A stretch of 64,000 nt of DNA from an uncultured Flavobacterium sp. (GTDB taxonomy: Bacteria > Bacteroidota > Bacteroidia > Flavobacteriales > Flavobacteriaceae), in the NCBI RefSeq assembly GCF_951805225.1, contig NZ_OX638201.1, forward strand, positions 6,170,831 through 6,234,830, read 5' to 3'. The notes below the pieces were generated by a model, which was not told the DNA's origin, searched no databases, and saw nothing but the letters and a program-made list of their open reading frames with translations. A program made the translations under genes and the position numbers. This document shows, in pieces, positions 35,697 to 44,240 of this stretch. Each line of letters starts with the position of its first letter. Position 1 is the stretch's first letter.

Positions 35697-36065
35697 TCAC
35701 TCAAACTTCAAACTTGCATTTCGTGACATTAAATAAGAAGTCAGTTTTTTTATTTTTCCATTTTTCATTTCAAAGACATCACAAAAAACAGCGTCTAATA
35801 TATTGCCGTTTTTCATGTTTCCTTGTACCGCGCCTTCTGCGATTACAATATCATTTTCTTCGATAAGTTTTATAATTTGAATTGTGGGACTTCCAACAAA
35901 ATTATCATTTTCGATTTCCTTGTCAAATGCTTCTTTACCAACATGCTGATAAATTCCTGGCATTTCCCAAACAACATCATCCGTAAGGCAAGCAAGAACT
36001 CTCGCATGATCACTTACTCTAAATGCTGCCATATATTCGTCTACAGTTTTTTTATTTGGTGTCAT
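35697..36065 (-). CDS. NTF2-like / SnoaL-type protein
   Basis: The 122-residue protein has the length and pattern of the NTF2-like fold: an N-terminal helix with YMAAFRVSDHARVLACLTDDVVWEMPG, then alternating strands ending in KNGKIKKLTSYL. Family members are small cone-shaped proteins used as enzymes (isomerases, hydrolases) or binding domains. The open frame starts at a TTG at 36071, but the ATG at 36065 (MTPNKKTVDEY) is the better start. It is 23 bases downstream of a GNAT gene and probably cotranscribed with it. Confidence 0.75.
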   Translation of the reverse strand: MTPNKKTVDEYMAAFRVSDHARVLACLTDDVVWEMPGIYQHVGKEAFDKEIENDNFVGSPTIQIIKLIEENDIVIAEGAVQGNMKNGNILDAVFCDVFEMKNGKIKKLTSYLMSRNASLKFE

Positions 36066-36088
36066 AATCAAAGAAATTAAATCTAAAA

Positions 36089-36775
36089 TTACTGATTTTT
36101 AGAAATATTCCAAAAGCTTATTTTTCTTCGGGTCTCAAAACCTAGTTTCTCATAAAGTTTAATTGCTCCTATATTACTTTCGACAACATGTAAATAAGGA
36201 ATTTCATTCTGGTCAAAAATCCTATTTACAACATGAGCGATTAATTGTTTGGCATAACCTTTTCCGGTATGATTCGGATGTGTTATTATGGCGCTGACTT
36301 CGGTAAAAGCATTCATTTTCATGCGTTCGCCTGTAATTGCAATTAATTGATTGTCTTTGAAAATCCCAAAATAATCTCCCAACAAAGGAGTTTTATTTTT
36401 GAAATATCCAGGTTGAACCAAATTCACCAAATTGCATAATTCTTCGTTATGATTTTTGGTAAGTTTGACGATTTCGGTTTCTATTGGCAATTCAATTTTT
36501 TCGTGTAAAACCATTTGAAGACAAACCAATTCTTTCATAATATTTAGAGAATCGGCAATTTCGGGTTTTTCTCCAACAACAAAGAAACTTTCTGCTAAAG
36601 CCGAATATTGATTTGTCGCTTCTATGGTAGTTTCAAGTTCTGTAAAACCACCAAACAGACAATAATCAGGATTGTAAAATTTTGTTCCGTTATAATCAAT
36701 AGCAAATTCCTGATGAGTTTCAGATAAAGAATTCCAAACGGGATTGTCTAATTTATTTTCGTCTAAATTTTTCAT
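36089..36775 (-). CDS. GNAT family N-acetyltransferase
   Basis: A 228-residue acetyltransferase. The C-terminal half (about 100-225) has the GNAT core: a VSAIITHPNHTGKGYAKQLI segment, in which HTGKGYA is the acetyl-CoA-binding R/Q-x-x-G-x-G/A loop, and the NIGAIKLYEKLGFE motif. The N-terminal 90 residues are an extra domain of unknown function, as in FR47-type GNATs. The acceptor is unknown. It lies in a tight minus-strand run between an NTF2-like gene and a secreted hydrolase. Confidence 0.85.
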   Translation of the reverse strand: MKNLDENKLDNPVWNSLSETHQEFAIDYNGTKFYNPDYCLFGGFTELETTIEATNQYSALAESFFVVGEKPEIADSLNIMKELVCLQMVLHEKIELPIETEIVKLTKNHNEELCNLVNLVQPGYFKNKTPLLGDYFGIFKDNQLIAITGERMKMNAFTEVSAIITHPNHTGKGYAKQLIAHVVNRIFDQNEIPYLHVVESNIGAIKLYEKLGFETRRKISFWNISKNQ

Positions 36776-36811
36776 TACTATAAAATTTGTATTCTGTCAT
36801 TTTCAAGATTC

Positions 36812-37678
36812 TTATTCTTGTATCGGATAAAAAAAGCGGAAAGAATTTGAAACTGCCGGATGCAAAATAGTAGCATGATTTTCTTTTGGGAAATAGTCGA
36901 AATATACTTTTATGTTTTTACTTTTTGTCGCCTTAATTTTCTCTGCCAATAAGTTTGCATCAACTTCCATAACTCTCGGAATCTCAGTTGGAGTTAAACC
37001 TTCTTTTCCAACTGCGATATAAATATCAGTTTGTTGCGTAAAGTTTTCCTGAAAAATTGGACTGTCCAGATTTAATATCGAACCATTATCCCACCAAATA
37101 CTTGGGCTCACGATCACATATTTATTAAAAAGCGTTGGTTTCTTTAATAAAATTTCAGTTTCTAAAAGTCCGCCAAGCGATTGCCCAATAATCGTTTTAG
37201 AATCTGTGGTTTTATATTTTTTATCAATAAATGGCTGTAATTCTTTTTCGATAAAAGCAATAAATTTATCGGAATGTCCAGTAGTTGGAAACTTTTTTTG
37301 ATCTTTCTCGATAGTTGTCGGAAACGTAAAATCTCTTCTTCTGTCGACCGTTGCAATTCCCACAACAATAGATTTTGGAACCTGATTGATCCATTCAAAA
37401 CTATTAAACTGAACCAATCCTACAATATGAATAAAATCTTCATCTGCCGAACCGTCTAATAAATAAATTACAGGATATTTTGTTGCATCTTCTGGTTTGT
37501 AACCATCAGGAAGATAGATATTCAGGATTCTTTTTTCGCCTAATTCTTGCGATTGAATTTCATCGATGACTCCCAAAACAAAAGGTTTGGCGGTTTCTGT
37601 TGTTTTTGATTTTTTGGCTTGACTAAAAATTAAAGTTGAAGATAGAAGTAAAAGGGTAAGGATAATAGTTTTATTCAT
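36812..37678 (-). CDS. Secreted esterase-D/IroE-type alpha/beta hydrolase
   Basis: A 288-residue protein from the ATG at 37678, with a signal peptide (about 1-20, ending IFSQA). It has the putative-esterase fold: YPVIYLLDGSADEDF near the oxyanion region and IIGQSLGGLLE with the GxSxG nucleophile serine. HATILHPA near the end supplies the catalytic His. The closest types are siderophore esterase (IroE/BesA) and esterase D-like proteins; no iron-uptake genes are nearby, so the substrate is open. An upstream in-frame codon at 37708 would add residues before the signal peptide and is less likely. Confidence 0.82.
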   Translation of the reverse strand: MNKTIILTLLLLSSTLIFSQAKKSKTTETAKPFVLGVIDEIQSQELGEKRILNIYLPDGYKPEDATKYPVIYLLDGSADEDFIHIVGLVQFNSFEWINQVPKSIVVGIATVDRRRDFTFPTTIEKDQKKFPTTGHSDKFIAFIEKELQPFIDKKYKTTDSKTIIGQSLGGLLETEILLKKPTLFNKYVIVSPSIWWDNGSILNLDSPIFQENFTQQTDIYIAVGKEGLTPTEIPRVMEVDANLLAEKIKATKSKNIKVYFDYFPKENHATILHPAVSNSFRFFYPIQE

Positions 37679-37790
37679 TTTGTGATATTTAATAACGGCT
37701 GAGGTCATTGTGGTATTGATTTTTGAAATTTTTAGAACGACTTTCTAATGAAGCTAAAATACAACTTTTGTAGATATTATATTTCAAAAA

Positions 37791-37822
37791 AAATCCCGTT
37801 TGTCAATAAACAAACGGGATTT
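37791..37822 (-). terminator. Terminator of the arsR-SRPBCC operon
   Basis: AAATCCCGTTTGT pairs perfectly with ACAAACGGGATTT around a 6-base loop, followed on the minus strand by a T run. It lies 20 bases beyond the SRPBCC stop. Confidence 0.8.
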
Positions 37823-37841
37823 AGTGAATAAATTATAAAAC

Positions 37842-38345
37842 TTATTTCGGTCTTGAAGCAAAGATTTCGTCCAAACCTTCCAGAGCAATAGTAAAACCTT
37901 CTTTGAATCCCATTTCGATAATTTTCTCTAAATCAGATAAATTATCGTGTTTAATAGCAATGTCAACAATAGTCGAATCGCCTTGTTCAGAGAAATCAAC
38001 ATTCCATTTAGATCTCGGAAAATCTACGTTTAGATTACCTTCGCTATCGCAAAAAGCATCCAAATATTTAAAATTTGATTTTGGAGTTATTGAAGTAAAA
38101 TCAGCAATTGCCCAATGTTCCTCGCCTTGAGGACCAACCATTGCATAAAGTCTACGTCCGCCTTCCTTAAAATCCATGCTTTTAGTTCTGGCTTTCCAAG
38201 GCGATGGCGCCCACCATTGATCCAGTATTTCAGCTTCAGTCCAGGCAGACCAAACATTTGCAAGAGATGCATTAAATTCACGTTTTACGTTTACCGTGCT
38301 GTTTTCTTTGTCCACGGTAAAATTCATCAATAGATTAGATTTCAT
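37842..38345 (-). CDS. SRPBCC (AHSA1/START-like) domain protein
   Basis: A 167-residue protein of the AHSA1-type SRPBCC fold: VKREFNASLANVWSAWTEAEILDQWWAPSPWKA at the start of the domain and a long C-terminal helix (LEKIIEMGFKEGFTIALEGLDEIF). The family binds hydrophobic ligands or acts as a cochaperone-like domain. Its start overlaps the 3' end of an ArsR-family regulator by 11 bases, a very common pair in which the regulator controls the SRPBCC gene. An alternative ATG at 38327 would give MNFTVDKEN. Confidence 0.86.
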   Translation of the reverse strand: MKSNLLMNFTVDKENSTVNVKREFNASLANVWSAWTEAEILDQWWAPSPWKARTKSMDFKEGGRRLYAMVGPQGEEHWAIADFTSITPKSNFKYLDAFCDSEGNLNVDFPRSKWNVDFSEQGDSTIVDIAIKHDNLSDLEKIIEMGFKEGFTIALEGLDEIFASRPK

Positions 38346-38661
38346 TTTCTTTAGATTTTAGATTCATTAATACTTGATCAAGTTGAGTAAAACGGTTTTC
38401 CCAAATCTCTTTGAATTGTTCCAGCCATTTGTCAACTTCTTTCATTTTGTCAATTCTAAGTTGATAATAAATTTCGCGACCCATTTTTTTCTCATCCAGT
38501 AATTCACATTCATTGAGAATCTTGATGTGTTTTGAAACGGCTTGTCGTGTGGTGTTAAATTTTTCTGCAATAGCATTTGGTGTCAAAGCATTTGTTGCCA
38601 CCAATACTAAAATTGCTCTGCGGGTCGGGTCAGCAATAGCCTGAAAAATATCTCGTTTCAT
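38335..38661 (-). CDS. ArsR family winged-helix regulator
   Basis: The 108-residue product from the ATG at 38661 carries an ArsR/SmtB-type winged helix-turn-helix: IADPTRRAILVLV, then the recognition helix region TTRQAVSKHIKIL (about 39-51), and a C-terminal helix with EQFKEIWENRFTQLD. No metal-binding cysteine pair is visible, so it is not an arsenic or metal sensor of the classical kind. The frame is open to a TTG at 38688, but that lies inside the promoter/operator. It overlaps the SRPBCC gene, and paired palindromes lie at its promoter. Confidence 0.88.
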   Translation of the reverse strand: MKRDIFQAIADPTRRAILVLVATNALTPNAIAEKFNTTRQAVSKHIKILNECELLDEKKMGREIYYQLRIDKMKEVDKWLEQFKEIWENRFTQLDQVLMNLKSKENEI

Positions 38662-38680
38662 TTTTGACTTATTTAAATTA

Positions 38681-38720
38681 GCAACCAATCAGTTGCAAAT
38701 ATAAGCAACTTTTTGGTTGC
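38681..38720 (-). promoter_or_regulatory. Paired palindromic operator and -7 element of the arsR-type gene
   Basis: Two palindromes of the form GCAAC-N6-GTTGC lie at 38681-38696 and 38705-38720, separated by 8 bases. The minus-strand -7 element TATATTTG (38703-38696) sits between and just into the first palindrome. This is a strong candidate autoregulatory operator of the ArsR-family protein. Confidence 0.65.
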
Positions 38721-38781
38721 GTAATATGTTTTTTTGATTTTTTTTGGAAAATGATTTTTTGAACGCTGGAAATTAATAACC

Positions 38782-38879
38782 GAGATGCACTGCTGTGCGC
38801 CTCTACGAATTCAGATTATAAATAAATACAATGTTTTTAAATACCAATTGACCATAGAGGCGCACAGCAGTGCGTCTCC
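38782..38879. repeat. Inverted pair of GACGCACAGCAGTGCGTC-type palindromes
   Basis: 38782-38806 (GATGCACTGCTGTGCGCCTC) faces 38856-38879 (GAGGCGCACAGCAGTGCGTC) across about 50 bases. Each unit is itself palindromic. Other single copies lie at 14714-14737 and 41429-41452. It sits between the ArsR promoter and the DinB-like gene. Confidence 0.65.
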
Positions 38880-38893
38880 AAGTAGTAATTACA

Positions 38894-39361
38894 TTAATCT
38901 TTTATCATTTTATGAAGCAAAACAATTTGACCCAAATGATAATAACTATGCTCGATCATGGCTTCGATATTTCTTTTGTAGGTTCCATATTTTTCATCGA
39001 CAAAACCTTGTTCTAGTTTTTCATCAGGCATTTGTTCAATCAAAGCCGCAAATTCTTCGCTGTCTTTCCAGAATTTAGACAAAAATATATCCCATTCTTC
39101 CTGCGAATTAATAGGAGGAAAGTCAAAGCTAAATTTGTCTTTTATATCCAGACTTCCACCTTTAAAAACAATATTTATTCCGTTGATATAGTAGTGAATG
39201 TGTTGCGCTAAAACAGCGATTGTGTTAAGATTCTTTATTGGAGTTGTTGCAATTTTCCAATCTAAATTGGTCAATTGATCTTTGTAATTGGTATTTGCGA
39301 TCCAGGTTCCGTTCAAAATAATTTCTCTAAATCTATTGGCTATTTCAAGGGTATTTTTCAT
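38894..39361 (-). CDS. DinB-like protein
   Basis: A 155-residue helical protein with the DinB/YfiT four-helix pattern: a first metal-ligand region LAQHIHYYINGI and a last helix with EHSYYHLGQIVLL, whose histidines match the usual DinB metal triad. Members bind a divalent metal and include thiol-dependent transferases, but most are uncharacterised. A second DinB-like gene, only distantly similar, lies at 44714. It is flanked by a palindromic repeat. Confidence 0.72.
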   Translation of the reverse strand: MKNTLEIANRFREIILNGTWIANTNYKDQLTNLDWKIATTPIKNLNTIAVLAQHIHYYINGINIVFKGGSLDIKDKFSFDFPPINSQEEWDIFLSKFWKDSEEFAALIEQMPDEKLEQGFVDEKYGTYKRNIEAMIEHSYYHLGQIVLLHKMIKD

Positions 39362-39472
39362 AAAAGAGATAAATTATGATTTTGCAATTATTTGATATTT
39401 AGAAATTTGTATTACTAAAATACTATATTTTGCAGAAAATAGCCAAACGGAATTTTGTGTTTTTGTATAAAA

Positions 39473-39493
39473 AAAGACGCACAAAGCGTCTTT
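39473..39493 (-). terminator. Terminator after the 39533 lipoprotein gene
   Basis: AAAGACGC and GCGTCTTT form an 8-bp stem with a 5-base loop. On the minus strand it is followed by a T7 run, 40 bases beyond the stop. Confidence 0.65.
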
Positions 39494-39532
39494 AATATCT
39501 TAATTTTAAATAGAATATTTAGTTATCGAAAA

Positions 39533-40090
39533 TTACTCTTGCTGAATCCATTTGTATTTTCCATCTTCCAAATAAATTATTCCACCACCACAGCTTTCTT
39601 CGGCATGAATAAATATTCCGTCATTAAGTAATTTTATTTTGTCTTCTTCTTTTATTTCTTCATTTACGAGAATATCCCCATTTTCGTCTACATTTTCCCA
39701 ATACAATTCATTTTTAGGAGCTTTTTCAAATATTCCGGCCCAATCGATCTCATTAAATCCTTGGTTCAAAATGTCATTTCCCATTCCTAAATAATCAGTT
39801 TTTTTTCCGTCTCCAAAAACAATTCTCAAACCACTTTTTTTATTTTTTGTACTTCTTACGATTTCAACAGTTTCATTTAATCCATCACCATCAAGATCAC
39901 ATAAAATTTTATTTGTTTTATGTTTTGTCGAAAGCACAATTGTGTCAGCATTATTTTTGTTTTCTGTTTCTTTCGTTTTTTTAAGTGTATCTTTTTTTAC
40001 GGTTGTAATATTATTGGTTTGTTGTTTTTCTTCTTTTTTGCAAGAGATAAAGAAAAAGAAGGTAATGATTACTAAAATTCTAATTTTCAT
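39533..40090 (-). CDS. Hypothetical lipoprotein with a DLDGDGLNE-type loop
   Basis: A 185-residue protein with a lipoprotein signal peptide (lipobox FISC, Cys17) followed by a Lys/Glu/Thr-rich linker (about 18-50). The mature domain begins with LCDLDGDGLNETVEIV, which resembles the calcium-binding loops of FG-GAP/VCBS-type repeat proteins, then a beta-rich region ending YLEDGKYKW. Function unknown. It is the first of a long series of minus-strand secreted orphans. Confidence 0.62.
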   Translation of the reverse strand: MKIRILVIITFFFFISCKKEEKQQTNNITTVKKDTLKKTKETENKNNADTIVLSTKHKTNKILCDLDGDGLNETVEIVRSTKNKKSGLRIVFGDGKKTDYLGMGNDILNQGFNEIDWAGIFEKAPKNELYWENVDENGDILVNEEIKEEDKIKLLNDGIFIHAEESCGGGIIYLEDGKYKWIQQE

Positions 40091-40132
40091 AGATGAGGTT
40101 TCGTTGGCTTTTCAATTATCAAATTACACTAT

Positions 40133-41320
40133 TTATCCTCTAAATCTATTCCTTACAATAATATCCTTAAGTCGGGCTTTTAGATCTTCGCCGGTATCAA
40201 AAACCATTTGTTCATTATTAGGAAATGGCACAGAACGTTTATTAAAATTACTCATATAAGTATCCTCGCAAGCATTTCTGTCTCCTTTGTAAGTCGAATA
40301 AATATTCTCAAAAATAAACTCGCTCGTAAGTGGGAATGATTGCATTAATTGATTCGTTTTCAAATCAACATAATCTACTTTTGCCGTTACCTGACAAGAT
40401 TTAAATTGCCTGAATTCATATATATTCGCACGAAGCATTCTATAATTATCGACTTTTATTTCTTTGCCCAAACTATCTTTCACGGGTCTTCCACGACTGT
40501 CCAAAAGTGTTCTTACACCATCTTTTATTTCTCTTTCTTTGATGAATTGCTTTTCTTTTATTTGCTCAGGCGAAATATTTATCTGTACAAAATTTACAAT
40601 TAAACTATAATCGTAAGTAATATTTTTTTGTCTTACATTATGATAAACCGTCCATTTATCGTTTAATCCATAAGTTTTGATATCCAATAAATCATCCTGA
40701 AGTTGTCTTGGAATCACCATATTAGTCACATTTGTAGCATAAATATCCACAAAATCAGTTCCTTTAAACTGCGCATCGTCCATCAGTTTTTTGGCGTTTT
40801 TGTAACCAGGATTTATACTTTCTAAATAGAAAAAATCATCGTAAGCTTTTCTAAAATCTAATTTGTTTTTTGATTTTAAAAGTGCCGAAGCATTCTCATA
40901 CAAGTATTTAGACAAAGCATTTTTGCTGCTTACAATTTCATTTGAATAATTATCAAACGGAAAAGAAGCATTTCTTCCCTGTTTCAATAATTGCAAAGGC
41001 AATAACGGTCTTATTTTTTCCTGACGATTATTCAATTGCATATACGTATTATAAATGCGTTCAGCATTTGCTGCGTTTGCTTCTTTTGTCATCAAATCAA
41101 GATCGCGCAAATCCCTGTCTTTGGCTTTTGCAAAAGCTTCTTCCAGCAAATACACATAATCTTGTTTCCCTTTAGAATCTTTTTTGGTTCTTAAAGCTTC
41201 GACAGCGCGATCAATTGCAGCGTCATAATTTCCGTCGCTTATTAAAGATTGCGTGGTTTTTACGCCACATGAAGAGAGCGTTAAAAATAATATAGAAAAC
41301 AGTAAAGTAATTTTTTTCAT
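40133..41320 (-). CDS. Conserved-looking lipoprotein with helical repeats
   Basis: A 395-residue lipoprotein from the ATG at 41320 (MKKITLLFSILFLTLSSC, Cys18). The first half is helical with TPR-like pairing (GNYDAAIDRAVEAL, then LDFRKAYDDFFYLESINPGY). The C-terminal half is beta-rich and contains KVDYVDLKTNQLMQSFPL and a late basic tail. I recall it as a type widespread in Flavobacteriia but without a known function. It lies 42 bases upstream of the 39533 lipoprotein gene and is probably cotranscribed with it. A start at 41332 is also possible. Confidence 0.68.
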   Translation of the reverse strand: MKKITLLFSILFLTLSSCGVKTTQSLISDGNYDAAIDRAVEALRTKKDSKGKQDYVYLLEEAFAKAKDRDLRDLDLMTKEANAANAERIYNTYMQLNNRQEKIRPLLPLQLLKQGRNASFPFDNYSNEIVSSKNALSKYLYENASALLKSKNKLDFRKAYDDFFYLESINPGYKNAKKLMDDAQFKGTDFVDIYATNVTNMVIPRQLQDDLLDIKTYGLNDKWTVYHNVRQKNITYDYSLIVNFVQINISPEQIKEKQFIKEREIKDGVRTLLDSRGRPVKDSLGKEIKVDNYRMLRANIYEFRQFKSCQVTAKVDYVDLKTNQLMQSFPLTSEFIFENIYSTYKGDRNACEDTYMSNFNKRSVPFPNNEQMVFDTGEDLKARLKDIIVRNRFRG

Positions 41321-41428
41321 CCTAGAGACCATTGATTTTTGAAGGTGTAAATATATCGGTTTTTAGATGAAATCAAATAATGTAATTTTTAAATTTAAGG
41401 AGCAGAAGTTTTCGTTTTCATAATTAAT

Positions 41429-41452
41429 GTAGAGGCGCACAGCAGTGCGTCT
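41429..41452. repeat. GACGCACAGCAGTGCGTC-type palindrome, single copy
   Basis: GAGGCGCACAGCAGTGCGTC with short flanks, located just beyond the stop codon of the VOC gene. It may double as a 3' hairpin. Confidence 0.55.
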
Positions 41453-41466
41453 TTCAGTATTTAATT

Positions 41467-41862
41467 CTATTTTGGCCAATACAGAAAATTAAACTTATGA
41501 CCATCCGGATCAGAAAATCCAAAGAAATATCCTTTTCCATATTCTTGAGGTTCGGCAAAAATCTTTCCTCCGGCTTTTTTAACAACCGTAAGCCATTGGT
41601 CAACTTCTTCTTTGCTTTCGGCGGAAAGCGAAAATATAATTTCATTTCCAATATTTAAATCTGCCATTTCGCCATTAACAGCCCATTTAAATTGCTCTTT
41701 TACAAAAAAATGAATGATAAAGTCGTCCTCACCAAAAAGAAAACTCCGCAACTCATTGTTTGTATTATGACCGTTTGGTTTAAATCCTAAATCAGTATAG
41801 AATTTCGTTGTTCTGTCTAAGTTTTCTACACCAAAATTCGCCCATATTCTTTTCGTTTCCAT
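41467..41862 (-). CDS. VOC superfamily (glyoxalase/bleomycin-resistance-like) protein
   Basis: A 131-residue single VOC module pair: an N-terminal RIWANFGVENLDRTTKFYTDLGF and a C-terminal YFFGFSDPDGHKFNFLYWP, the typical ends of the beta-alpha-beta-beta-beta repeats. Members are metal-dependent lyases or dioxygenases, or binding proteins. The frame opens at a GTG at 41871, but the ATG at 41862 (METKRIWAN) is the better start. It stands between the large lipoprotein gene and phzF. Confidence 0.78.
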   Translation of the reverse strand: METKRIWANFGVENLDRTTKFYTDLGFKPNGHNTNNELRSFLFGEDDFIIHFFVKEQFKWAVNGEMADLNIGNEIIFSLSAESKEEVDQWLTVVKKAGGKIFAEPQEYGKGYFFGFSDPDGHKFNFLYWPK

Positions 41863-41934
41863 AAGATTCACTTTTAAAAATTAGAACTTAATTCAGATCA
41901 TTAATTAATAATCGTGATATAAAATTATGAAAAT

Positions 41935-42837
41935 TTAAATTTCTATTATGGTTTTAAATACAACAACGGCGTCACCTTTTATTTGAATTAATGCAGGTTT
42001 ATCATTTTCAACCAAAACTTTAACTGATATTGTGCCAAGTCGGTTTATTTTTTCGCCTTGTCTTCCGTTGAATTCAAGTTTGTTATCGTTAAAAGGAACA
42101 ATATTATTTTCGACCAAATAACCGCCCAAAGGTCCGTTTGCATTTCCGGTAACAGGATCTTCATTTATACCAATTGCTGGAGCAAACATTCTGCCGTAAG
42201 TCAGGATATCTTTATCGTCAGAATCGAATGTAAAAACAAAATAACCATTGCAATTAATATGTTTGCTTAATTCGGTTAAGTCGCTGTATTTTGGAGACAA
42301 AGCATTAAGTTTTTCTCGGCTTTTAATTCCAATCATAACTTTTGAATGTCCTGTAGAAGCAATTTGAATTGGACATTTTGTGTCGATATCATCAACATCA
42401 AGTCCTAATGCGTCGATCATTTTTTTAGTAATATCGTCGTCAAATGTTGGACTAAGTTCAAAACTTCCTTGCGTCATTACAACCTGATAATCGCCATTTT
42501 CTTTGATGATTTCAAAAGGCAGAATACCAATTTTGGTTTTCATTCTCAATACGCAAGAATCCAAATTATCTTCGAGAGCTTTGGCGTACATTGCTGCAAT
42601 TGTAGCATGACCACAAATAGGAACTTCAATACTTGGAGTAAAATATCGTATTACGCCATCGCAATCATTGCTGTCTGGCGAGAAAAGAAAGGCAGTTTCG
42701 GAGTTATTTAATTCTCTCGCGATTTGCTGCATTTCATAATCCTGCAATCCATCTGCGTTGACAACTACTCCGGCAGGATTTCCTTTGAATTTTTCTTTTG
42801 TAAAAGAATCTATTTGATATACAATAAGTTGTTTCAT
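41935..42837 (-). CDS. PhzF family epimerase/isomerase
   Basis: A 300-residue protein from the ATG at 42837 (MKQLIVYQID). It has the PhzF signatures KGNPAGVV near the N-terminus, RELNNSETAFL with the catalytic Glu, CGHATIAAMY, and in the second half DPVTGNANGPLGGYLV. The fold is two similar halves of the diaminopimelate-epimerase type. PhzF itself isomerises a dihydroxyanthranilate intermediate, but most homologues act elsewhere and no phenazine genes are present. The open frame reaches 42912, which would overlap the upstream membrane gene and is unlikely. Confidence 0.87.
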   Translation of the reverse strand: MKQLIVYQIDSFTKEKFKGNPAGVVVNADGLQDYEMQQIARELNNSETAFLFSPDSNDCDGVIRYFTPSIEVPICGHATIAAMYAKALEDNLDSCVLRMKTKIGILPFEIIKENGDYQVVMTQGSFELSPTFDDDITKKMIDALGLDVDDIDTKCPIQIASTGHSKVMIGIKSREKLNALSPKYSDLTELSKHINCNGYFVFTFDSDDKDILTYGRMFAPAIGINEDPVTGNANGPLGGYLVENNIVPFNDNKLEFNGRQGEKINRLGTISVKVLVENDKPALIQIKGDAVVVFKTIIEI

Positions 42838-42841
42838 GAAA

Positions 42842-43216
42842 TTAAATGTTTTGCGAAGAGATTTTTTTTGTTTGATAAGCAACTTCCCAAAATAGAACCG
42901 AAAAAACAGCATTTGCTATTACGCATGTTTCGATATCATAAGGATCGTATTGGGAAAACAAATGTAAATCTCCAAATTTTAAGGCCAATGTCAAACTTAC
43001 TGCGGCAATGATAATAGAATATCCGATATTGAATAATGGTGTCCATTTTAAAATGAAAAAGGAATAAAGAAGATTTATTATCGTGAACCCAAAACCTAAA
43101 GTGATAAATAAATGATTGATTTTTAATTCACTATCTAGTGTCATTAAAAGTATAGTTGAAAAATAATATACTACAAGAAGTATTATATAGGCAAAAAATC
43201 GGTTTTGTAATTTCAT
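42842..43216 (-). CDS. Four-span membrane protein, paralogue of 44237-44596
   Basis: A 124-residue protein with four membrane segments (about 5-25, 35-55, 60-80, 95-115). It contains FITLGFGF and LALKFGDLHLFSQYD. The product of 44237-44596 has the same order and matching words (FITLGCGF, LALRLGDLHLF, ANA, FWE), so the two are duplicates. Function unknown. It ends only 4 bases before the phzF start, suggesting cotranscription. Confidence 0.66.
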   Translation of the reverse strand: MKLQNRFFAYIILLVVYYFSTILLMTLDSELKINHLFITLGFGFTIINLLYSFFILKWTPLFNIGYSIIIAAVSLTLALKFGDLHLFSQYDPYDIETCVIANAVFSVLFWEVAYQTKKISSQNI

Positions 43217-43310
43217 TTTTTTCTAGTTTTCACGGGATAAATTATGCCCGAAAAGATAATCAAAAAAAGTCGTATTTATTGGCTAATTTGCTTCTTTTAA
43301 CCATTAAATT

Positions 43311-44240
43311 TTATTTATTGATACTAGAATACAGATTATTCTTTTTATCAAAATATGGTGTAAGTTCTTTGTACGGAATTGTTATTTTTGAAACATATTC
43401 GCCAATTGGTTCGTTTTCTTCATTCTTATTTTTATCCAAGACATTGACTTCGAAAACAATTCCTTTAGCACTGAAATGAGAAAAATTAGAAGAATTAATT
43501 TTGCAATTTATTTTATGATAATCATAATTAGGCTTTTCAAAAGCAAGCTGATAAGTGTATAATAAATCGCCAAATCCGTTAGATAATATTTCTTTATAAT
43601 TATTTACGATTTCTTTTTTATGATTGTTGGTATAAGTTAAAACAGCTTTGTTAAAAGCATCTTGTTGATTTGCTGCTATTAAGGAATTGAAGTTGATTAA
43701 TTCCATTTTGTTTAAATCGATATTTAAAAATTCATCATAAGGAGAACCTTTATCTCTGCCGTCATTTAGTTGAGTATGATAAACAAGAATTTTATCTAAG
43801 CAGAAAACTCTTGTAGAAAGTTCTCCCGATTCATTATGAAGTTGCATTTCTTCAGACAATTTTTGATGCAATTTTGATTCGGAATTCAAAGTGAAAATTT
43901 TCGAAAGATCAAGATGATCAATCCAGTTTTGGAATGTTTTATTTTCTTCAGAATTATCAAAAAGAGAATCTGGCTTATGAAATCCTATACTGTTGTTCTT
44001 AAGATTTAGTTCTAAAATGTATTCACTATTTTTTAAAATGAGTTTATTTAGTGCATCAAAACGTTTTCCATTTTTATCTGAAAACAATTTAATAGCTCCA
44101 TTTTTAAAAGTGTTTTTTTCATAAAAATAATAGTCTTTGTACTTAAGATCAGCACATAGATTTTGTGAGTAAATAAATGAAGTGGTTAAAAGAAATATAA
44201 TAACAAATAGTTTTTGTAATTTTTCTAAACCATTTTTCAT
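43311..44240 (-). CDS. Secreted protein, possibly DUF3298/RsiV-like
   Basis: A 309-residue protein from the ATG at 44240, with a signal peptide (about 1-25, ending FIYSQ). The C-terminal part (EYVSKITIPYKELTPYF) resembles the end of the DUF3298/RsiV-like family of extracytoplasmic proteins; this is tentative. Its ATG overlaps the stop of the upstream four-span gene (ATGA), so the two are translationally coupled. This links the secreted protein to the membrane protein functionally. A frame start at 44273 would overlap the upstream gene more and lies before the signal peptide. Confidence 0.62.
   Translation of the reverse strand: MKNGLEKLQKLFVIIFLLTTSFIYSQNLCADLKYKDYYFYEKNTFKNGAIKLFSDKNGKRFDALNKLILKNSEYILELNLKNNSIGFHKPDSLFDNSEENKTFQNWIDHLDLSKIFTLNSESKLHQKLSEEMQLHNESGELSTRVFCLDKILVYHTQLNDGRDKGSPYDEFLNIDLNKMELINFNSLIAANQQDAFNKAVLTYTNNHKKEIVNNYKEILSNGFGDLLYTYQLAFEKPNYDYHKINCKINSSNFSHFSAKGIVFEVNVLDKNKNEENEPIGEYVSKITIPYKELTPYFDKKNNLYSSINK

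Noticed and set aside
38335..38661. Arsenic or metal resistance operon
   Set aside because: The regulator lacks the metal-binding cysteines, and its partner is an SRPBCC protein, not a pump or reductase.
41935..42837. Phenazine biosynthesis
   Set aside because: PhzF-type proteins are widespread without phenazine pathways, and no other phz gene is present.
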